From NCBI GenBank assembly GCA_045542075.1, contig JAZQKI010000047.1:1-64000 (forward strand): a stretch of DNA of 64,000 nt, read 5' to 3'. Source of the stretch: SVTX01 sp045542075. Its GTDB lineage: Bacteria > Bacillota > Clostridia > Oscillospirales > CAG-272. The notes beneath the pieces were generated by a model. It searched no databases. It saw only the letters and a list, made by a program, of their open reading frames with translations, and was not told where the DNA came from. Positions 7,964-16,933 of the stretch are shown in pieces. The position numbers and the translations under genes are program-made. Position 1 is the first letter of the stretch. Every line of letters begins with the position of its first letter.

Positions 7964-8827
7964 ATGGATTCAAAACAGATACAGTGGTTTCCCGGGCATA
8001 TGGCGAAAACACGGAGACTTATTTCGGACAACTTAAAGAACGTAGATATAGTTATTGAAATTCTTGATGCCCGTATTCCCCTCTCCTCCCGCAATCCCGA
8101 GATTACAAAGCTGAAGGAAAACAAGCCATCTATAATAATACTCAACAAGGCGTCACTTGCAGACCCTGCGCAGAATAAAATATTTTGTGAGTATTACAAC
8201 AATGAAAATACAAGATGTATTCTTGCAGACTGTATAAGCGGTGACGGTCTGAACAAGATCCTGCCTGCCGTCAAGGAAATCCTCAAGGATAAGCTTGAAC
8301 GGTACGAGCAAAAAGGAATGTCCGGCCGCAGACTTTACGCTATGGTTCTTGGCATCCCCAACGTTGGAAAGTCGACACTTATCAACAAGCTATCGGGTGG
8401 CAAAAAGGCAAAGGTTGAAAACCGTCCGGGTGTGACTCGCGATAAGCAGTGGGTATCCACCGGAATCGGCATTGACCTTCTGGATATGCCGGGTATTCTC
8501 TGGCCTAAGTTTGAGGACAAGCTCGTTGGTGAAAACCTTGCTCTTACGGGAGCTGTAAAAGACGACATTCTTGACATTGAGTCTCTCGCTATGACACTTT
8601 GCAACAGAATGAGAACCCTTTACCCCGAGCGTCTTTGCGAAAGATATAAGCTTGGCTCTCCCGAGGTATTTGAGGGACTTGACGATTACGAGCTTCTTTG
8701 CCTTATAGGCAAAAAGCGAGGATTTCTTATTTCGGGCGGTGAGATAAACACCGAAAGAACTGCGGATATGCTGCTTGACGAGCTCCGCTCATCAAAGCTT
8801 GGACGTATAACACTTGACAGAATTTAA
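7964..8827 (+). CDS. rbgA: Ribosome biogenesis GTPase RbgA (YlqF)
   Basis: A 287-aa circularly permuted GTPase needed for late assembly of the 50S subunit. The N-terminus IQWFPGHMAKTRR is the family signature. The GTPase motifs appear in permuted order: G4-like LNKAS near residues 54-58, G1 GIPNVGKST near 128-136, G3 LDMPG near 172-176, with a C-terminal helical ANTAR-like domain. The G4 motif reads NKAS rather than NKAD; position four varies in the family. It starts 12 nt after lepB and is followed by rnhB 16 nt later. Confidence 0.95.
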   Translation: MDSKQIQWFPGHMAKTRRLISDNLKNVDIVIEILDARIPLSSRNPEITKLKENKPSIIILNKASLADPAQNKIFCEYYNNENTRCILADCISGDGLNKILPAVKEILKDKLERYEQKGMSGRRLYAMVLGIPNVGKSTLINKLSGGKKAKVENRPGVTRDKQWVSTGIGIDLLDMPGILWPKFEDKLVGENLALTGAVKDDILDIESLAMTLCNRMRTLYPERLCERYKLGSPEVFEGLDDYELLCLIGKKRGFLISGGEINTERTADMLLDELRSSKLGRITLDRI

Positions 8828-8843
8828 GATTTGAGGTACTGAT

Positions 8844-9446
8844 ATGCCTGATTATTCCATTGAACAGGAGCTTTCGCTTAAAGGCTATAAAAATATATGC
8901 GGAGTTGACGAGGCAGGCAGAGGTCCGCTTTGCGGTCCCGTGGTTGCGGCGGCGTGCATTCTCCCCGACGGGCTTTTCATTGAAGGTCTGAACGACTCCA
9001 AAAAGCTCACTGAAAAAAAGCGCGAGGCACTATTTGATATTATCTGCGAGTCTGCGGTAGCCTACTGCATCGCGGAGGCATCAGTTGAGGAGATAAACAA
9101 GCTCAATATTCTTGAGGCTGATCTGCTCGCTATGAGGCGAGCTATTGACGGATTGTCCGTAAAGGCTGATTTCGCAATTATCGACGGTAACATAGCAAGG
9201 GATTTTCAGATTCCCGCTATGGCGGTCGTCAAGGGGGATTCAAGGTCTATGAATATTGCCGCGGCATCAATTCTTGCGAAAGTCACACGAGACAGAATGT
9301 GTATTGATCTTGATGCTCAATATCCTCAGTACGAGATAGCAAAGCACAAGGGCTACGGCACAAAGGCACACATGGAGGCTCTCCGCAAGTACGGTCCCTC
9401 ACCTATTCACAGAACAAAATTCATTCGCTTTCTGGACGAAAAATAA
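8844..9446 (+). CDS. rnhB: Ribonuclease HII
   Basis: A 200-aa enzyme that cleaves the RNA strand of RNA/DNA hybrids and single ribonucleotides in DNA. GVDEAGRGPLCGPVVAA near residue 20 carries the first Asp-Glu pair, NDSKKLTEKKRE follows near 52, and AIIDGN near 115 provides another acidic ligand. Length is normal. It overlaps yraN by one base, the usual neighbour, in the lepB-rbgA-rnhB-yraN order found in many Firmicutes. Confidence 0.95.
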   Translation: MPDYSIEQELSLKGYKNICGVDEAGRGPLCGPVVAAACILPDGLFIEGLNDSKKLTEKKREALFDIICESAVAYCIAEASVEEINKLNILEADLLAMRRAIDGLSVKADFAIIDGNIARDFQIPAMAVVKGDSRSMNIAAASILAKVTRDRMCIDLDAQYPQYEIAKHKGYGTKAHMEALRKYGPSPIHRTKFIRFLDEK

Positions 9447-9886
9447 TGAGCAACACTTTTATAAATGACGAGGCAAAAAATCTTTTTCTCGGAAGATTTG
9501 GCGAGGACGTCGCTGTTGATTTCCTTGAAAAAGATGGCTACAAAATAGTCGGGCGCAACGTGAAATTCGGTCGTCACGAGCTTGATATTATCGCGGAGGA
9601 CAAGTATTATCTCGTATTCGTTGAGGTAAAAACACGCTCGTGCCTGCACCCCGAATCAAGCGATTACGGAAATCCCGGGCGCGCCGTCACACACAAGAAG
9701 CGCACGGACACCCTGCGAGCTACCTACGACTATCTTAAAGCCAATCCAACGATAAAACAACCGCGAATCGACGTCATCGAGGTCTTTTTACAGCACGTGG
9801 GTGACAGTCGCGCGACTCCCCCACAGATATTAAATATCAACCATATAAGAAATGCTTTCGACGCGAGAGGCCGAAAGCAACACTAA
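9446..9886 (+). CDS. yraN: YraN family endonuclease-like protein (UPF0102)
   Basis: A 146-aa protein with a Holliday-junction-resolvase-like nuclease core: GRFGEDVAVDFLEKDGY at residues 17-33, then ELDIIAEDKYYLVFVEVKTR with the D-ExK-type acidic/basic residues near 49-68. The family is conserved next to rnhB, but its physiological role is not settled. Length is somewhat above the usual 120. It overlaps rnhB by one base and ends about 30 nt before thrC. Confidence 0.88.
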   Translation: MSNTFINDEAKNLFLGRFGEDVAVDFLEKDGYKIVGRNVKFGRHELDIIAEDKYYLVFVEVKTRSCLHPESSDYGNPGRAVTHKKRTDTLRATYDYLKANPTIKQPRIDVIEVFLQHVGDSRATPPQILNINHIRNAFDARGRKQH

Positions 9887-9917
9887 CACAGCAATTCATT
9901 GATCGGAGTACATAAAA

Positions 9918-11402
9918 ATGAACTATCAAAGCACCCGTGACCTGTCCGAAAAGAAATATTCGGCGGCACAAATCATCAAGCAAGGACTCGCAGAGGACGG
10001 AGGTCTTTTCGTGCCCGAGTCCATTCCCACACTCACGAATAACGAAATAGACGCGCTTTGCTCTATGTCATATCCCGAAAGAGCCGCGACTATTCTTTCA
10101 AAATATCTCTCTGACTACACGTATGACGAGCTTCTCTGCGACTGTAAGACCGTATATTCCGAGGAAGGCTTCCCCGGAGGTGCCGCTCCGCTCAGAAACG
10201 TAAATGACAATATCTATTCTCTGGAGCTGTGGCACGGACCTACTGCCGCATTCAAGGATATGGCACTTCAGATAATGCCCCGACTTCTCTCTCGCGCGCT
10301 CACAAAAACGGGTGAGGACAGAACGGCTCTTATCCTCGTGGCAACCTCGGGCGATACCGGCAAGGCTGCGCTTGAGGGCTACAAGGACGTTGATAAGATA
10401 AAGATCATGGTGTTCTACCCCGTTGACGGTGTCAGCCGCGTGCAGAAGCTTCAGATGGCTACTCAAACAGGCTCTAATGTGAACGTATGCGCTATTGAAG
10501 GCAATTTTGACGATGCTCAGACGGGCGTTAAGGTCATCTTCTCGGATAGGGACGCCGCTGAAAAAATGAACGAGAAGGGCTATTTCTTCTCCAGCGCAAA
10601 CTCGATAAACTGGGGCAGACTCGCGCCTCAGATAGTTTATTACGTCTCGGCTTACTGCGACCTTATCAATGAAGGAAAAATCCAGATGGGTGACAAGATA
10701 AACGTATGTGTACCCACGGGTAATTTCGGCAATATTTTCGCCTCGTATCTGTCAAAGCTTATGGGACTCCCTATTGATAAGTTTATCTGCGCATCAAACC
10801 GCAATAACGTGCTGACCGAATTTTTGAACACGGGAACATATAACAGAAACCGCAAATTCCACTGCACGATGTCTCCCTCTATGGATATTCTTATTTCCTC
10901 GAACCTTGAGAGACTTCTCTACTTCTGCGCAGGCGCGGAAAAGACTGCGGCATACATGAAGCAGCTAAACACCGAGGGCGCATACACAGTCGACCCTGAG
11001 GTCCTCGCCACTATTTCCGAAAACTTCAAGGGATACTATGCGGATGAGGAAATGACCGCAGCAACTATTAAGGATTATTTCAAAAACCACTCGTATCTTT
11101 CGGATACTCACACCGCGGTTGCACTGTCCTGCGCTCATCAGTATATCAGTGATACAGGTGACAAAACACCCATGGTAGTCGCATCCACCGCAAGCCCGTA
11201 TAAGTTTGCAGCAGACGTACTTAAGTCCATTACAGGCAACACTCCCACGGATGCGCTCAAGGCTCTGGAGATCCTTTCCGAGATCTCGGGTACAGAGATA
11301 TCCTATCCTTTGCGCAATCTTGCGGAAAGACGAGTAAGATTTACTACTACCATTAAGCATGAGAATATGCTTGACGAGGTATTTGCGTTTATTGAAAAAT
11401 AA
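9918..11402 (+). CDS. thrC: Threonine synthase
   Basis: A 494-aa PLP enzyme converting O-phosphohomoserine to threonine and phosphate. The N-terminus MNYQSTRD is typical of the long class of threonine synthase; the PLP lysine is in WHGPTAAFKDMALQ near residue 113, ATSGDTGKAALEG near 150 binds the phosphate, and VPTGNFGNIFA lies near 263. Length matches this class (480-500 aa). It follows yraN by about 30 nt with GGAG upstream of the ATG and may be the last gene of the transcript from 5947. No threonine attenuator is seen upstream. Confidence 0.95.
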   Translation: MNYQSTRDLSEKKYSAAQIIKQGLAEDGGLFVPESIPTLTNNEIDALCSMSYPERAATILSKYLSDYTYDELLCDCKTVYSEEGFPGGAAPLRNVNDNIYSLELWHGPTAAFKDMALQIMPRLLSRALTKTGEDRTALILVATSGDTGKAALEGYKDVDKIKIMVFYPVDGVSRVQKLQMATQTGSNVNVCAIEGNFDDAQTGVKVIFSDRDAAEKMNEKGYFFSSANSINWGRLAPQIVYYVSAYCDLINEGKIQMGDKINVCVPTGNFGNIFASYLSKLMGLPIDKFICASNRNNVLTEFLNTGTYNRNRKFHCTMSPSMDILISSNLERLLYFCAGAEKTAAYMKQLNTEGAYTVDPEVLATISENFKGYYADEEMTAATIKDYFKNHSYLSDTHTAVALSCAHQYISDTGDKTPMVVASTASPYKFAADVLKSITGNTPTDALKALEILSEISGTEISYPLRNLAERRVRFTTTIKHENMLDEVFAFIEK

Positions 11403-11433
11403 AAAAATGTCGCACGCCCAAGCGTGCGACATA
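11400..11433 (-). terminator. Terminator, strongest on the minus strand (after the DUF1540 gene)
   Basis: An 11-bp inverted repeat (ATGTCGCACGC / GCGTGCGACAT) lies between two convergent genes. Read on the minus strand the hairpin is followed by seven T residues; on the plus strand the T run is weaker and further away. Confidence 0.7.
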
Positions 11434-11462
11434 AGATAATTTTGCCTGACAGCAAGCCCTAT

Positions 11463-11651
11463 TTATCTGCAGCTATCGCAATCGTGGGGCTTGAATGTTG
11501 CGCAAGCTGTCTCGGATGAGGACTTTGCGCTCTCGGGCGCTACCGCGATCTGCTCTGCTGTACAGTAGGTCTCTCCGTCGTGGTAATAGCAGCTCTTAAC
11601 CGAGCAATTGATACCTTTGATGTGCTTGCATCCGTTTTTATCCTGATTCAT
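11463..11651 (-). CDS. DUF1540 domain-containing small Cys-rich protein
   Basis: A 62-aa protein with Cys residues in the arrangement of DUF1540: CKHIKGINCSVKSCYYH near the N-terminus, a single Cys in the TYCTA segment, and CATFKPHDCDSC at the end. Such proteins are common in Clostridia, probably bind a metal, and have no established role. The start ATG follows AAAGGAATGG by about 9 nt. It stands alone on the minus strand between thrC and the phosphoesterase, with the terminator at 11400-11433. Confidence 0.8.
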   Translation of the reverse strand: MNQDKNGCKHIKGINCSVKSCYYHDGETYCTAEQIAVAPESAKSSSETACATFKPHDCDSCR

Positions 11652-11757
11652 TAGTTTTTACCATTCCTTTCGTATTATGGAAATATGGACGGCACGTCGT
11701 GCCGACACCTATATTATTTACAAACAGAGATTTTATTATTCATTATCGAGGTATTGT

Positions 11758-12495
11758 ATGTCTTTATTTGTTATGTCCGATCTTCACCTTTCCACAGACT
11801 TGAGTACAAACAAGTCTATGGAGATCTTCGGATTAAGATGGCGGGATTATATGGAAAAGATCCCGAAAAATTGGAATTCAATAGTCTCGGAAAACGACAC
11901 GGTTATAATCCCCGGTGATATTTCGTGGGCTATGGATCTTGACGGCGCACTTGCCGATCTCAAATATATAGATTCACTAAACGGCAAAAAACTTCTTGGC
12001 AAGGGCAACCACGATTTCTGGTGGACTACGGGCAAGAAAATGACGGATTTCTTCTCCGCGCACGGACTTGATTCTTTGTACATTCTCCACAACAACGCAT
12101 ATATTGTAGAGGACAGAATAATTTGCGGAACACGCGGTTGGTTTCCCGATGAGTCAAAGCAGATCTCCCAAAACAACGCCGATTACGCAAAGATACTTAA
12201 CCGCGAATGCATCAGACTCCGTATGAGTCTTGACGCAGCAGTGTCGCTACAAAAGTCTCACATTGAGGCGGGTGGAGATAAGCTGCCCATTCTCGTTTTC
12301 CTGCACTTCCCTCCCATCTGGGGAGATTTTGTAATGCGCGAGCTTGTTGATATTCTGCACGAATACAAAATAGAGCGTTGCTATTACGGCCACATTCACA
12401 ATTCTTACGCAACTCCTCTTACGTTAGAATTTGAAAACATAAAATTTACCATCACGTCGTCGGATTTTTTAAGTTTTTATCCATTAAAAATCTAA
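11758..12495 (+). CDS. Metallophosphoesterase (calcineurin-like)
   Basis: A 245-aa cytoplasmic protein with the metallophosphatase motifs in order: SDLHLS (7-12), PGDISWAMD (near 50-58), GKGNHDFWW (near 80-88), a further His in FLHFPPIW, and CYYGHIHNS near the C-terminus. These bind a dinuclear metal centre; the substrate cannot be told, and the family includes nucleotide and phosphoprotein hydrolases. I start at ATG 11758, preceded by CGAGG, because the protein then begins MSLFVMSDLHL like its relatives; the frame is open upstream to 11677 without a ribosome-binding site. No terminator separates it from tig. Confidence 0.85.
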   Translation: MSLFVMSDLHLSTDLSTNKSMEIFGLRWRDYMEKIPKNWNSIVSENDTVIIPGDISWAMDLDGALADLKYIDSLNGKKLLGKGNHDFWWTTGKKMTDFFSAHGLDSLYILHNNAYIVEDRIICGTRGWFPDESKQISQNNADYAKILNRECIRLRMSLDAAVSLQKSHIEAGGDKLPILVFLHFPPIWGDFVMRELVDILHEYKIERCYYGHIHNSYATPLTLEFENIKFTITSSDFLSFYPLKI

Positions 12496-12502
12496 AAAAC
12501 TA

Positions 12503-12531
12503 TTGACAAAAGTCACAAAAAAATATACAAT
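12503..12531 (+). promoter_or_regulatory. SigA-type promoter for tig (and probably clpP-clpX)
   Basis: TTGACA (12503-12508), 17 nt, TACAAT (12526-12531), followed by a roughly 90-nt leader before the tig start codon. Confidence 0.82.
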
Positions 12532-12625
12532 ATATTGTATGCTTTTTTGAAGCGTACTATTTATCGGCAAAAATTGCCGCAAATTTGAAAAAAATATATT
12601 AGATAAAAATTTGGAGGAATTCAAA

Positions 12626-13906
12626 ATGAATTTGTTGAAGTCTGAAAAGGCAGAAAAGAGCACGGTAAAGATAGAGTTCTCTGTTGAAAAGTCCGTATTC
12701 GACGCTGCTGTTGAAAAGGTTTACCGTAAGCAGGTAAAGAAGATCTCCGTTCCCGGTTTCAGACCCGGTAAGGCTCCCCGCGCTATGATCGAGAAGATGT
12801 ACGGCGCAGGCGTTTTCTATGAGGATGCTATAAACGACCTCATTCCCGAAAACTACGAGGCTGCTCTTAAAGAAGCCGGTATCGAGCCTGTTGGTCAGCC
12901 TGATATCGACGTTGTTTCCATTGATGAGAACGGTCTTGTTCTCTCCGCTATCGTTCCCGTAAAGCCCGAGTGCAAGATCGAGGGTTACAAGGGTATCGAG
13001 GTTGAAAAGGATACAGTTGAGGTAACTGACGAGGAGATCGACAAGGAAATAAACATAGTAAGAGAAAGAAATTCCCGTGAGATCGAGGTTACAGACGCCG
13101 CTGCTGAGATGGGCAACGTAACAAAGATTGATTTCGAGGGATTTGTTGACGGTGTTGCGTTTGAAGGCGGTAAGGGCGAGGATTATTCCCTCAAGCTCGG
13201 TTCCGGCTCCTTCATCCCCGGCTTTGAGGAGCAGGTTGCAGGACATGTGATCGGTGAGGAGTTTGACGTTAACGTTACCTTCCCCGAGGAATATCACGCA
13301 GAGGAGCTTGCAGGCAAGCCCGCTGTATTTAAGGTAACCATCAAGTCCATCGAGAAGATCGAGCTTCCCGAGCTTGACGACGATTTCGCAAAGGACGTTT
13401 CCGAATTCGATACATTTGCTGAATACCGCGAGGATATGAAGGCTAAAATCCAGAAGAGACACGAGAGCGCAGCAGAGGCAAATCTTGAGGAGTCACTTCT
13501 CAACGTGCTTATCGAAAAGCTCGAGGCTGACATTCCCGAGGCTATGTTCGTAGCTGAAACCGAGAACTTCGTTCGCGACTACGACAACAGACTCCGTCAG
13601 AGCGGTCTTGACCTCCAGATGTACTTCAAGTACACAGGTCTTACCCTTGAGGCTCTCCGCGAGCAGCTTCGTCCCCAGGCTGAAAAGCAGGTCAAGGCAA
13701 GACTCGCTCTTGAGACCATCGCTTCCGTTGAGGCTATTGAGGTAACTGAGGATGAGCTTGAGGCAGAGTTTGGACTCCTCGCTTCCAACTACAACATGGA
13801 CGTTGAGCAGCTCAAGGAATTCGTTGAACCCTCTATGGTAAAGGCTGACGTTTCCGTAAGAAAGGCTATGAAGCTTGTAAAGGACAGCGCAGTTATCAAG
13901 GCTTAA
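12626..13906 (+). CDS. tig: Trigger factor (ribosome-associated chaperone)
   Basis: A 426-aa chaperone that meets nascent chains at the ribosome exit tunnel. The N-terminal ribosome-binding domain carries GFRPGKAPR near residue 41-49, the middle FKBP-type PPIase domain runs about 150-245 (VDGVAFEGGKGEDYSLKLGS, GFEEQVAGH), and the C-terminal helical arms complete the protein. The ATG at 12626 has GGAGG 9 nt upstream; an in-frame TTG at 12611 is part of that site and is rejected. It sits directly before clpP-clpX, a conserved order, with a strong hairpin (13920-13966) in the gap to clpP. Confidence 0.97.
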   Translation: MNLLKSEKAEKSTVKIEFSVEKSVFDAAVEKVYRKQVKKISVPGFRPGKAPRAMIEKMYGAGVFYEDAINDLIPENYEAALKEAGIEPVGQPDIDVVSIDENGLVLSAIVPVKPECKIEGYKGIEVEKDTVEVTDEEIDKEINIVRERNSREIEVTDAAAEMGNVTKIDFEGFVDGVAFEGGKGEDYSLKLGSGSFIPGFEEQVAGHVIGEEFDVNVTFPEEYHAEELAGKPAVFKVTIKSIEKIELPELDDDFAKDVSEFDTFAEYREDMKAKIQKRHESAAEANLEESLLNVLIEKLEADIPEAMFVAETENFVRDYDNRLRQSGLDLQMYFKYTGLTLEALREQLRPQAEKQVKARLALETIASVEAIEVTEDELEAEFGLLASNYNMDVEQLKEFVEPSMVKADVSVRKAMKLVKDSAVIKA

Positions 13907-13919
13907 TTTCAAAAAATCA

Positions 13920-13966
13920 GTGCCGTACTTGACACATCGGCGAGCGACCCGTGTTAAGTACGGCAC
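13920..13966 (+). other. Strong stem-loop between tig and clpP
   Basis: Two 16-nt arms (13920-13935 and 13951-13966), complementary at all but one position, enclose a 15-nt loop. There is no T run after it, so it is not a standard terminator. It begins 14 nt after the tig stop and ends 37 nt before the clpP start. It could be a processing, stability or attenuation element that sets the tig:clpP ratio. Confidence 0.65.
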
Positions 13967-14003
13967 AATTACACACAAATATATTCAGAAAGGCAGAGTT
14001 ATA

Positions 14004-14609
14004 ATGGATCTTTATAATATGAAAAATGCGCTCGTTCCTATGGTAATCGAACAGACGGGACGTGGTGAGCGCTCATACGATATTTTCTCCCGCTTGCTCA
14101 ATGACAGAATTATATTCTTGTCCGACGAGGTTAACGACGCGACAGCTTCTCTTGTCGTCGCGCAGATGCTTTTCCTTGAGGCGCAGGATCCTACAAAGGA
14201 CATTTGCTTTTATATCAACAGCCCCGGCGGATCAGTTACTGCGGGTATGGCTATTTACGACACTATGCAGTATATCAAGTGTGACGTATCCACTATCTGT
14301 ATAGGTATGGCGGCAAGCATGGGTGCGTTCCTCCTTTCCGCGGGTACTAAGGGCAAGCGAATCGCTCTCCCCCACAGTGAGATCATGATACACCAGCCTC
14401 TTGGCGGTGCGCAGGGTCAGGCATCGGACATCAAGATCCGTGCAGAGCTTATCCTCCGTACACGCGATATGCTCAATAAGATCCTCTCCGAGAACACGGG
14501 CAAATCTATCAAGCAGATCGAAAAGGACACCGACAGAGACTACTTTATGACCGCACAGGAAGCTCTTGAGTACGGTATCATCGACCGCATACTCGACAAG
14601 CACGAATAA
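14004..14609 (+). CDS. clpP: ATP-dependent Clp protease proteolytic subunit
   Basis: A 201-aa serine protease that forms the tetradecameric ClpP chamber. The catalytic triad by alignment to the E. coli enzyme is S105 (GMAASMGAF), H130 (IMIHQPLGG) and D179 (DTDRDYF). The N-terminal LVPMVIEQTGRGERSYDI loop for ATPase docking is intact. I start at ATG 14004, preceded by GAAAGGCAG. It lies 19 nt before clpX and shares the tig transcript or a processed form of it. ClpC (29519) can be its second partner ATPase. Confidence 0.97.
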   Translation: MDLYNMKNALVPMVIEQTGRGERSYDIFSRLLNDRIIFLSDEVNDATASLVVAQMLFLEAQDPTKDICFYINSPGGSVTAGMAIYDTMQYIKCDVSTICIGMAASMGAFLLSAGTKGKRIALPHSEIMIHQPLGGAQGQASDIKIRAELILRTRDMLNKILSENTGKSIKQIEKDTDRDYFMTAQEALEYGIIDRILDKHE

Positions 14610-14628
14610 TTTTTTGAAAGGTCACGAC

Positions 14629-15960
14629 ATGGCATCTGAAAACAATCGTACTCCGCACAGCTCAACTCTGAGATACTGTTCTTTTTGCGGACAAAATGAA
14701 AATCAGGTAAACTTTCTTATCCCCTCCACGTCGGGGGTATATATATGCGACTTTTGCGTTGAGGCTTGCTCGGAGCTGATATACGAGTCAACCGCGACAC
14801 ACGCGACTCACGAGCTCTCATTTGAAACTCTCCCCAAGCCTATGCAGATAAAGGAGACTCTTGACGAGTACGTTATCGGTCAGGACGAGGCGAAAATTGC
14901 CCTCTCGGTAGCAGTATACAACCACTACAAGAGAATACTGAACAAGTCCGAGTCAGGCTCTCGCAGAAGAAGACGCGTAAAGACTCAACCCGAGGAGCAC
15001 GACGTTGAGATACAAAAGAGCAACGTGCTTTTGCTTGGACCTACGGGTGTTGGTAAGACATATCTTGCGCAGACTCTCGCAAAAACACTCAAGGTTCCCT
15101 TTGCGATTGCCGACGCGACAACTCTCACCGAGGCAGGATACGTGGGCGAGGACGTTGAAAATATACTTCTCCGTCTCATTCAGGCTGCTGACTACGACAT
15201 TGAGCTTGCGGAAAAAGGAATTATATATATCGACGAGATAGATAAGATCTCCCGTAAGAGTGAGAACCGCTCCATCACCCGCGACGTATCGGGCGAGGGC
15301 GTTCAGCAGGCACTCCTCAAGATACTTGAGGGCACGGAGGCAAACGTTCCCCCTCAGGGCGGACGCAAGCATCCTACGCAGGAGTTTATCAAGATAAACA
15401 CCGAGAATATTCTCTTTATATGCGGCGGCGCGTTTGACGGACTTGACAAGGTCATCGGCAAGCGCAAGGGCGGAAACACTATCGGCTTTGGCAGCCCTGT
15501 CACGTCCAAGGAGAACACAGAAATATACAAGGACGTCACGGCTCACGATATAGTAAAGTTCGGTCTTATCCCCGAGCTTGTGGGCAGACTTCCCGTGATT
15601 GTTTCCCTCTCCGAGCTTGACAACGACGCGCTCGTAAAGATACTCAAGGAGCCTAAAAACGCTATTATAAAGCAATATGTCAAACTCTTTAAGATGGACG
15701 GTGTGAAGCTCTCGTTTGATGACGATGCGCTCACGGCTATTGCTTCCCTTGCAACCGAGCGACACACAGGCGCGCGCGGACTTCGTTCCATCATGGAGTC
15801 GTTTATGACAAAAATAATGTACGACGTACCCTCCCGCGACGATATAGACGAGGTAATTATAACCGAGGGCTGCGTGAGACACGGAGAATATCCCAAGATA
15901 GTTCTGAAAGCTCCCGAGCTTTCAGCTCCGCAGATTGCCGCTCCCGCATCGGATCAGTAA
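14629..15960 (+). CDS. clpX: ATP-dependent Clp protease ATP-binding subunit ClpX
   Basis: A 443-aa AAA+ unfoldase. The N-terminal zinc-binding domain has paired Cys motifs (YCSFCGQ and ICDFCVEAC, residues about 16-50). Walker A is GPTGVGKT, Walker B IIYIDEIDKI, and an IGF loop (NTIGFGS) that docks on ClpP is present. The start is the ATG at 14629 after GAAAGG; the frame is open upstream into clpP. It carries a short unusual basic insert (SGSRRRRRVKTQPEE near 125-140). A palindromic terminator follows at once. No lon gene follows, unlike in many Firmicutes. Confidence 0.97.
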   Translation: MASENNRTPHSSTLRYCSFCGQNENQVNFLIPSTSGVYICDFCVEACSELIYESTATHATHELSFETLPKPMQIKETLDEYVIGQDEAKIALSVAVYNHYKRILNKSESGSRRRRRVKTQPEEHDVEIQKSNVLLLGPTGVGKTYLAQTLAKTLKVPFAIADATTLTEAGYVGEDVENILLRLIQAADYDIELAEKGIIYIDEIDKISRKSENRSITRDVSGEGVQQALLKILEGTEANVPPQGGRKHPTQEFIKINTENILFICGGAFDGLDKVIGKRKGGNTIGFGSPVTSKENTEIYKDVTAHDIVKFGLIPELVGRLPVIVSLSELDNDALVKILKEPKNAIIKQYVKLFKMDGVKLSFDDDALTAIASLATERHTGARGLRSIMESFMTKIMYDVPSRDDIDEVIITEGCVRHGEYPKIVLKAPELSAPQIAAPASDQ

Positions 15961-15962
15961 GT

Positions 15963-15992
15963 AAAAAAGGACTGCATATGCAGTCCTTTTTT
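15963..15992. terminator. Bidirectional terminator between clpX and the MBL-fold gene
   Basis: A perfect 30-bp palindrome, AAAAAAGGACTGCAT and its complement, ending in six T residues on either strand. It serves the two convergent genes and overlaps the stop codon of the minus-strand gene. Confidence 0.88.
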
Positions 15993-16887
15993 AATCCACG
16001 TATTCAAACTCCTCGCCGTTGCAGGTAAAGATTATGCTTCCCTCTTTGTCGGTGCGAAGTAGCTGTATTCCAAACAAATTAAGTCTGTAAACCACCTCGG
16101 CGGCGGGATGTCCGTAGGTGTTGTCCTTGCCGCAGCAGGCTATGGCGTATTCGGGTGAGGTTATTTCCAAAAATCTATATGAGCTTGAGGTCTTTGAGCC
16201 GTGATGTCCGAGCTTTAATATGTCGCAGTCGAGAAAGTCTCCGTATTCCTCTATCATTTCTGCCTCGGAGTCGGTCTCCGCGTCACCCGTAAGTATCACC
16301 GAGCATTCGCCAAATTCACATTTGAGCACGACGCTTGTGCTGTTCACCTCGTCGTATTCCTCATAATCCTTATTTGGCGCGATTATCGTGCTTTTGCAAT
16401 CGCCAACATAGAAGCTCTCGCCGGATACTGCCTCAATAAGATTTATATCTCTGTCCTCTATGAGTGACAGAAGCGATATATACATATCAATATCCTCGTC
16501 GGCGTCGGTCATTATCACGTTTTCAACGTCAAACTCCTTGACTATCATATCCGCGCCGCCTATATGGTCGTCGTGCGGATGTGTCAGGACAAGATATTCA
16601 AAGGACTCAATATCGAGGTCGTACAGATAACTTTTGAGCTTCGCCTCGGAGCTGTTTGTTCCCGAGTCAACAAGCATGTTTCCCTCAGGTGTCATTATCA
16701 GAATGCAGTCTGCCTGCCCCACGTCAATGAAATGCAGGACTATCTCTCCGTCCTCAATGGCTTGGGAAACAATATCATCCTCAATCAGTCTGTCTCGGAA
16801 AATATATATCCCGACCCCGCACAGAGCCAGCACAAGCAAGACGGCAACCGATATTATAATGATCTTAATTACTGTCTTTTTAGTCAT
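15991..16887 (-). CDS. MBL-fold hydrolase, ComEC C-terminal-like, membrane-anchored
   Basis: A 298-aa protein with one N-terminal transmembrane segment (about 7-29), then a metallo-beta-lactamase fold with THPHDDHIGG near residues 102-111, further ligands in LTGDAETDSE and KLGHHGSKTSS, and a final CNGEEFEY. Domain order and sequence resemble the extracellular nuclease-like domain of ComEC, but the competence channel domain is absent. It would act outside the membrane on a nucleic acid or other phosphoester. It lies 46 nt after a gene of unknown function, with a hairpin between the two. Confidence 0.82.
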   Translation of the reverse strand: MTKKTVIKIIIISVAVLLVLALCGVGIYIFRDRLIEDDIVSQAIEDGEIVLHFIDVGQADCILIMTPEGNMLVDSGTNSSEAKLKSYLYDLDIESFEYLVLTHPHDDHIGGADMIVKEFDVENVIMTDADEDIDMYISLLSLIEDRDINLIEAVSGESFYVGDCKSTIIAPNKDYEEYDEVNSTSVVLKCEFGECSVILTGDAETDSEAEMIEEYGDFLDCDILKLGHHGSKTSSSYRFLEITSPEYAIACCGKDNTYGHPAAEVVYRLNLFGIQLLRTDKEGSIIFTCNGEEFEYVD

Positions 16888-16900
16888 ATCTCAAATTCTG

Positions 16901-16930
16901 AATACTCCCCGACATGTATCGGGGAGTATT
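16901..16930 (-). terminator. Hairpin after the 155-aa membrane protein gene
   Basis: A 12-bp perfect inverted repeat (AATACTCCCCGA and its complement) with a 6-nt loop, beginning 3 nt after the stop codon. The minus-strand T run is weak. Confidence 0.5.
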
Positions 16931-16933
16931 GTC

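Noticed and set aside
12611..12625. TTG start for trigger factor
   Set aside because: The codon overlaps the GGAGG site used by the ATG at 12626.
13929..13959. TTGACA before clpP as a promoter
   Set aside because: It lies inside the stem of the hairpin at 13920-13966 and has no -10 box at a usable distance.
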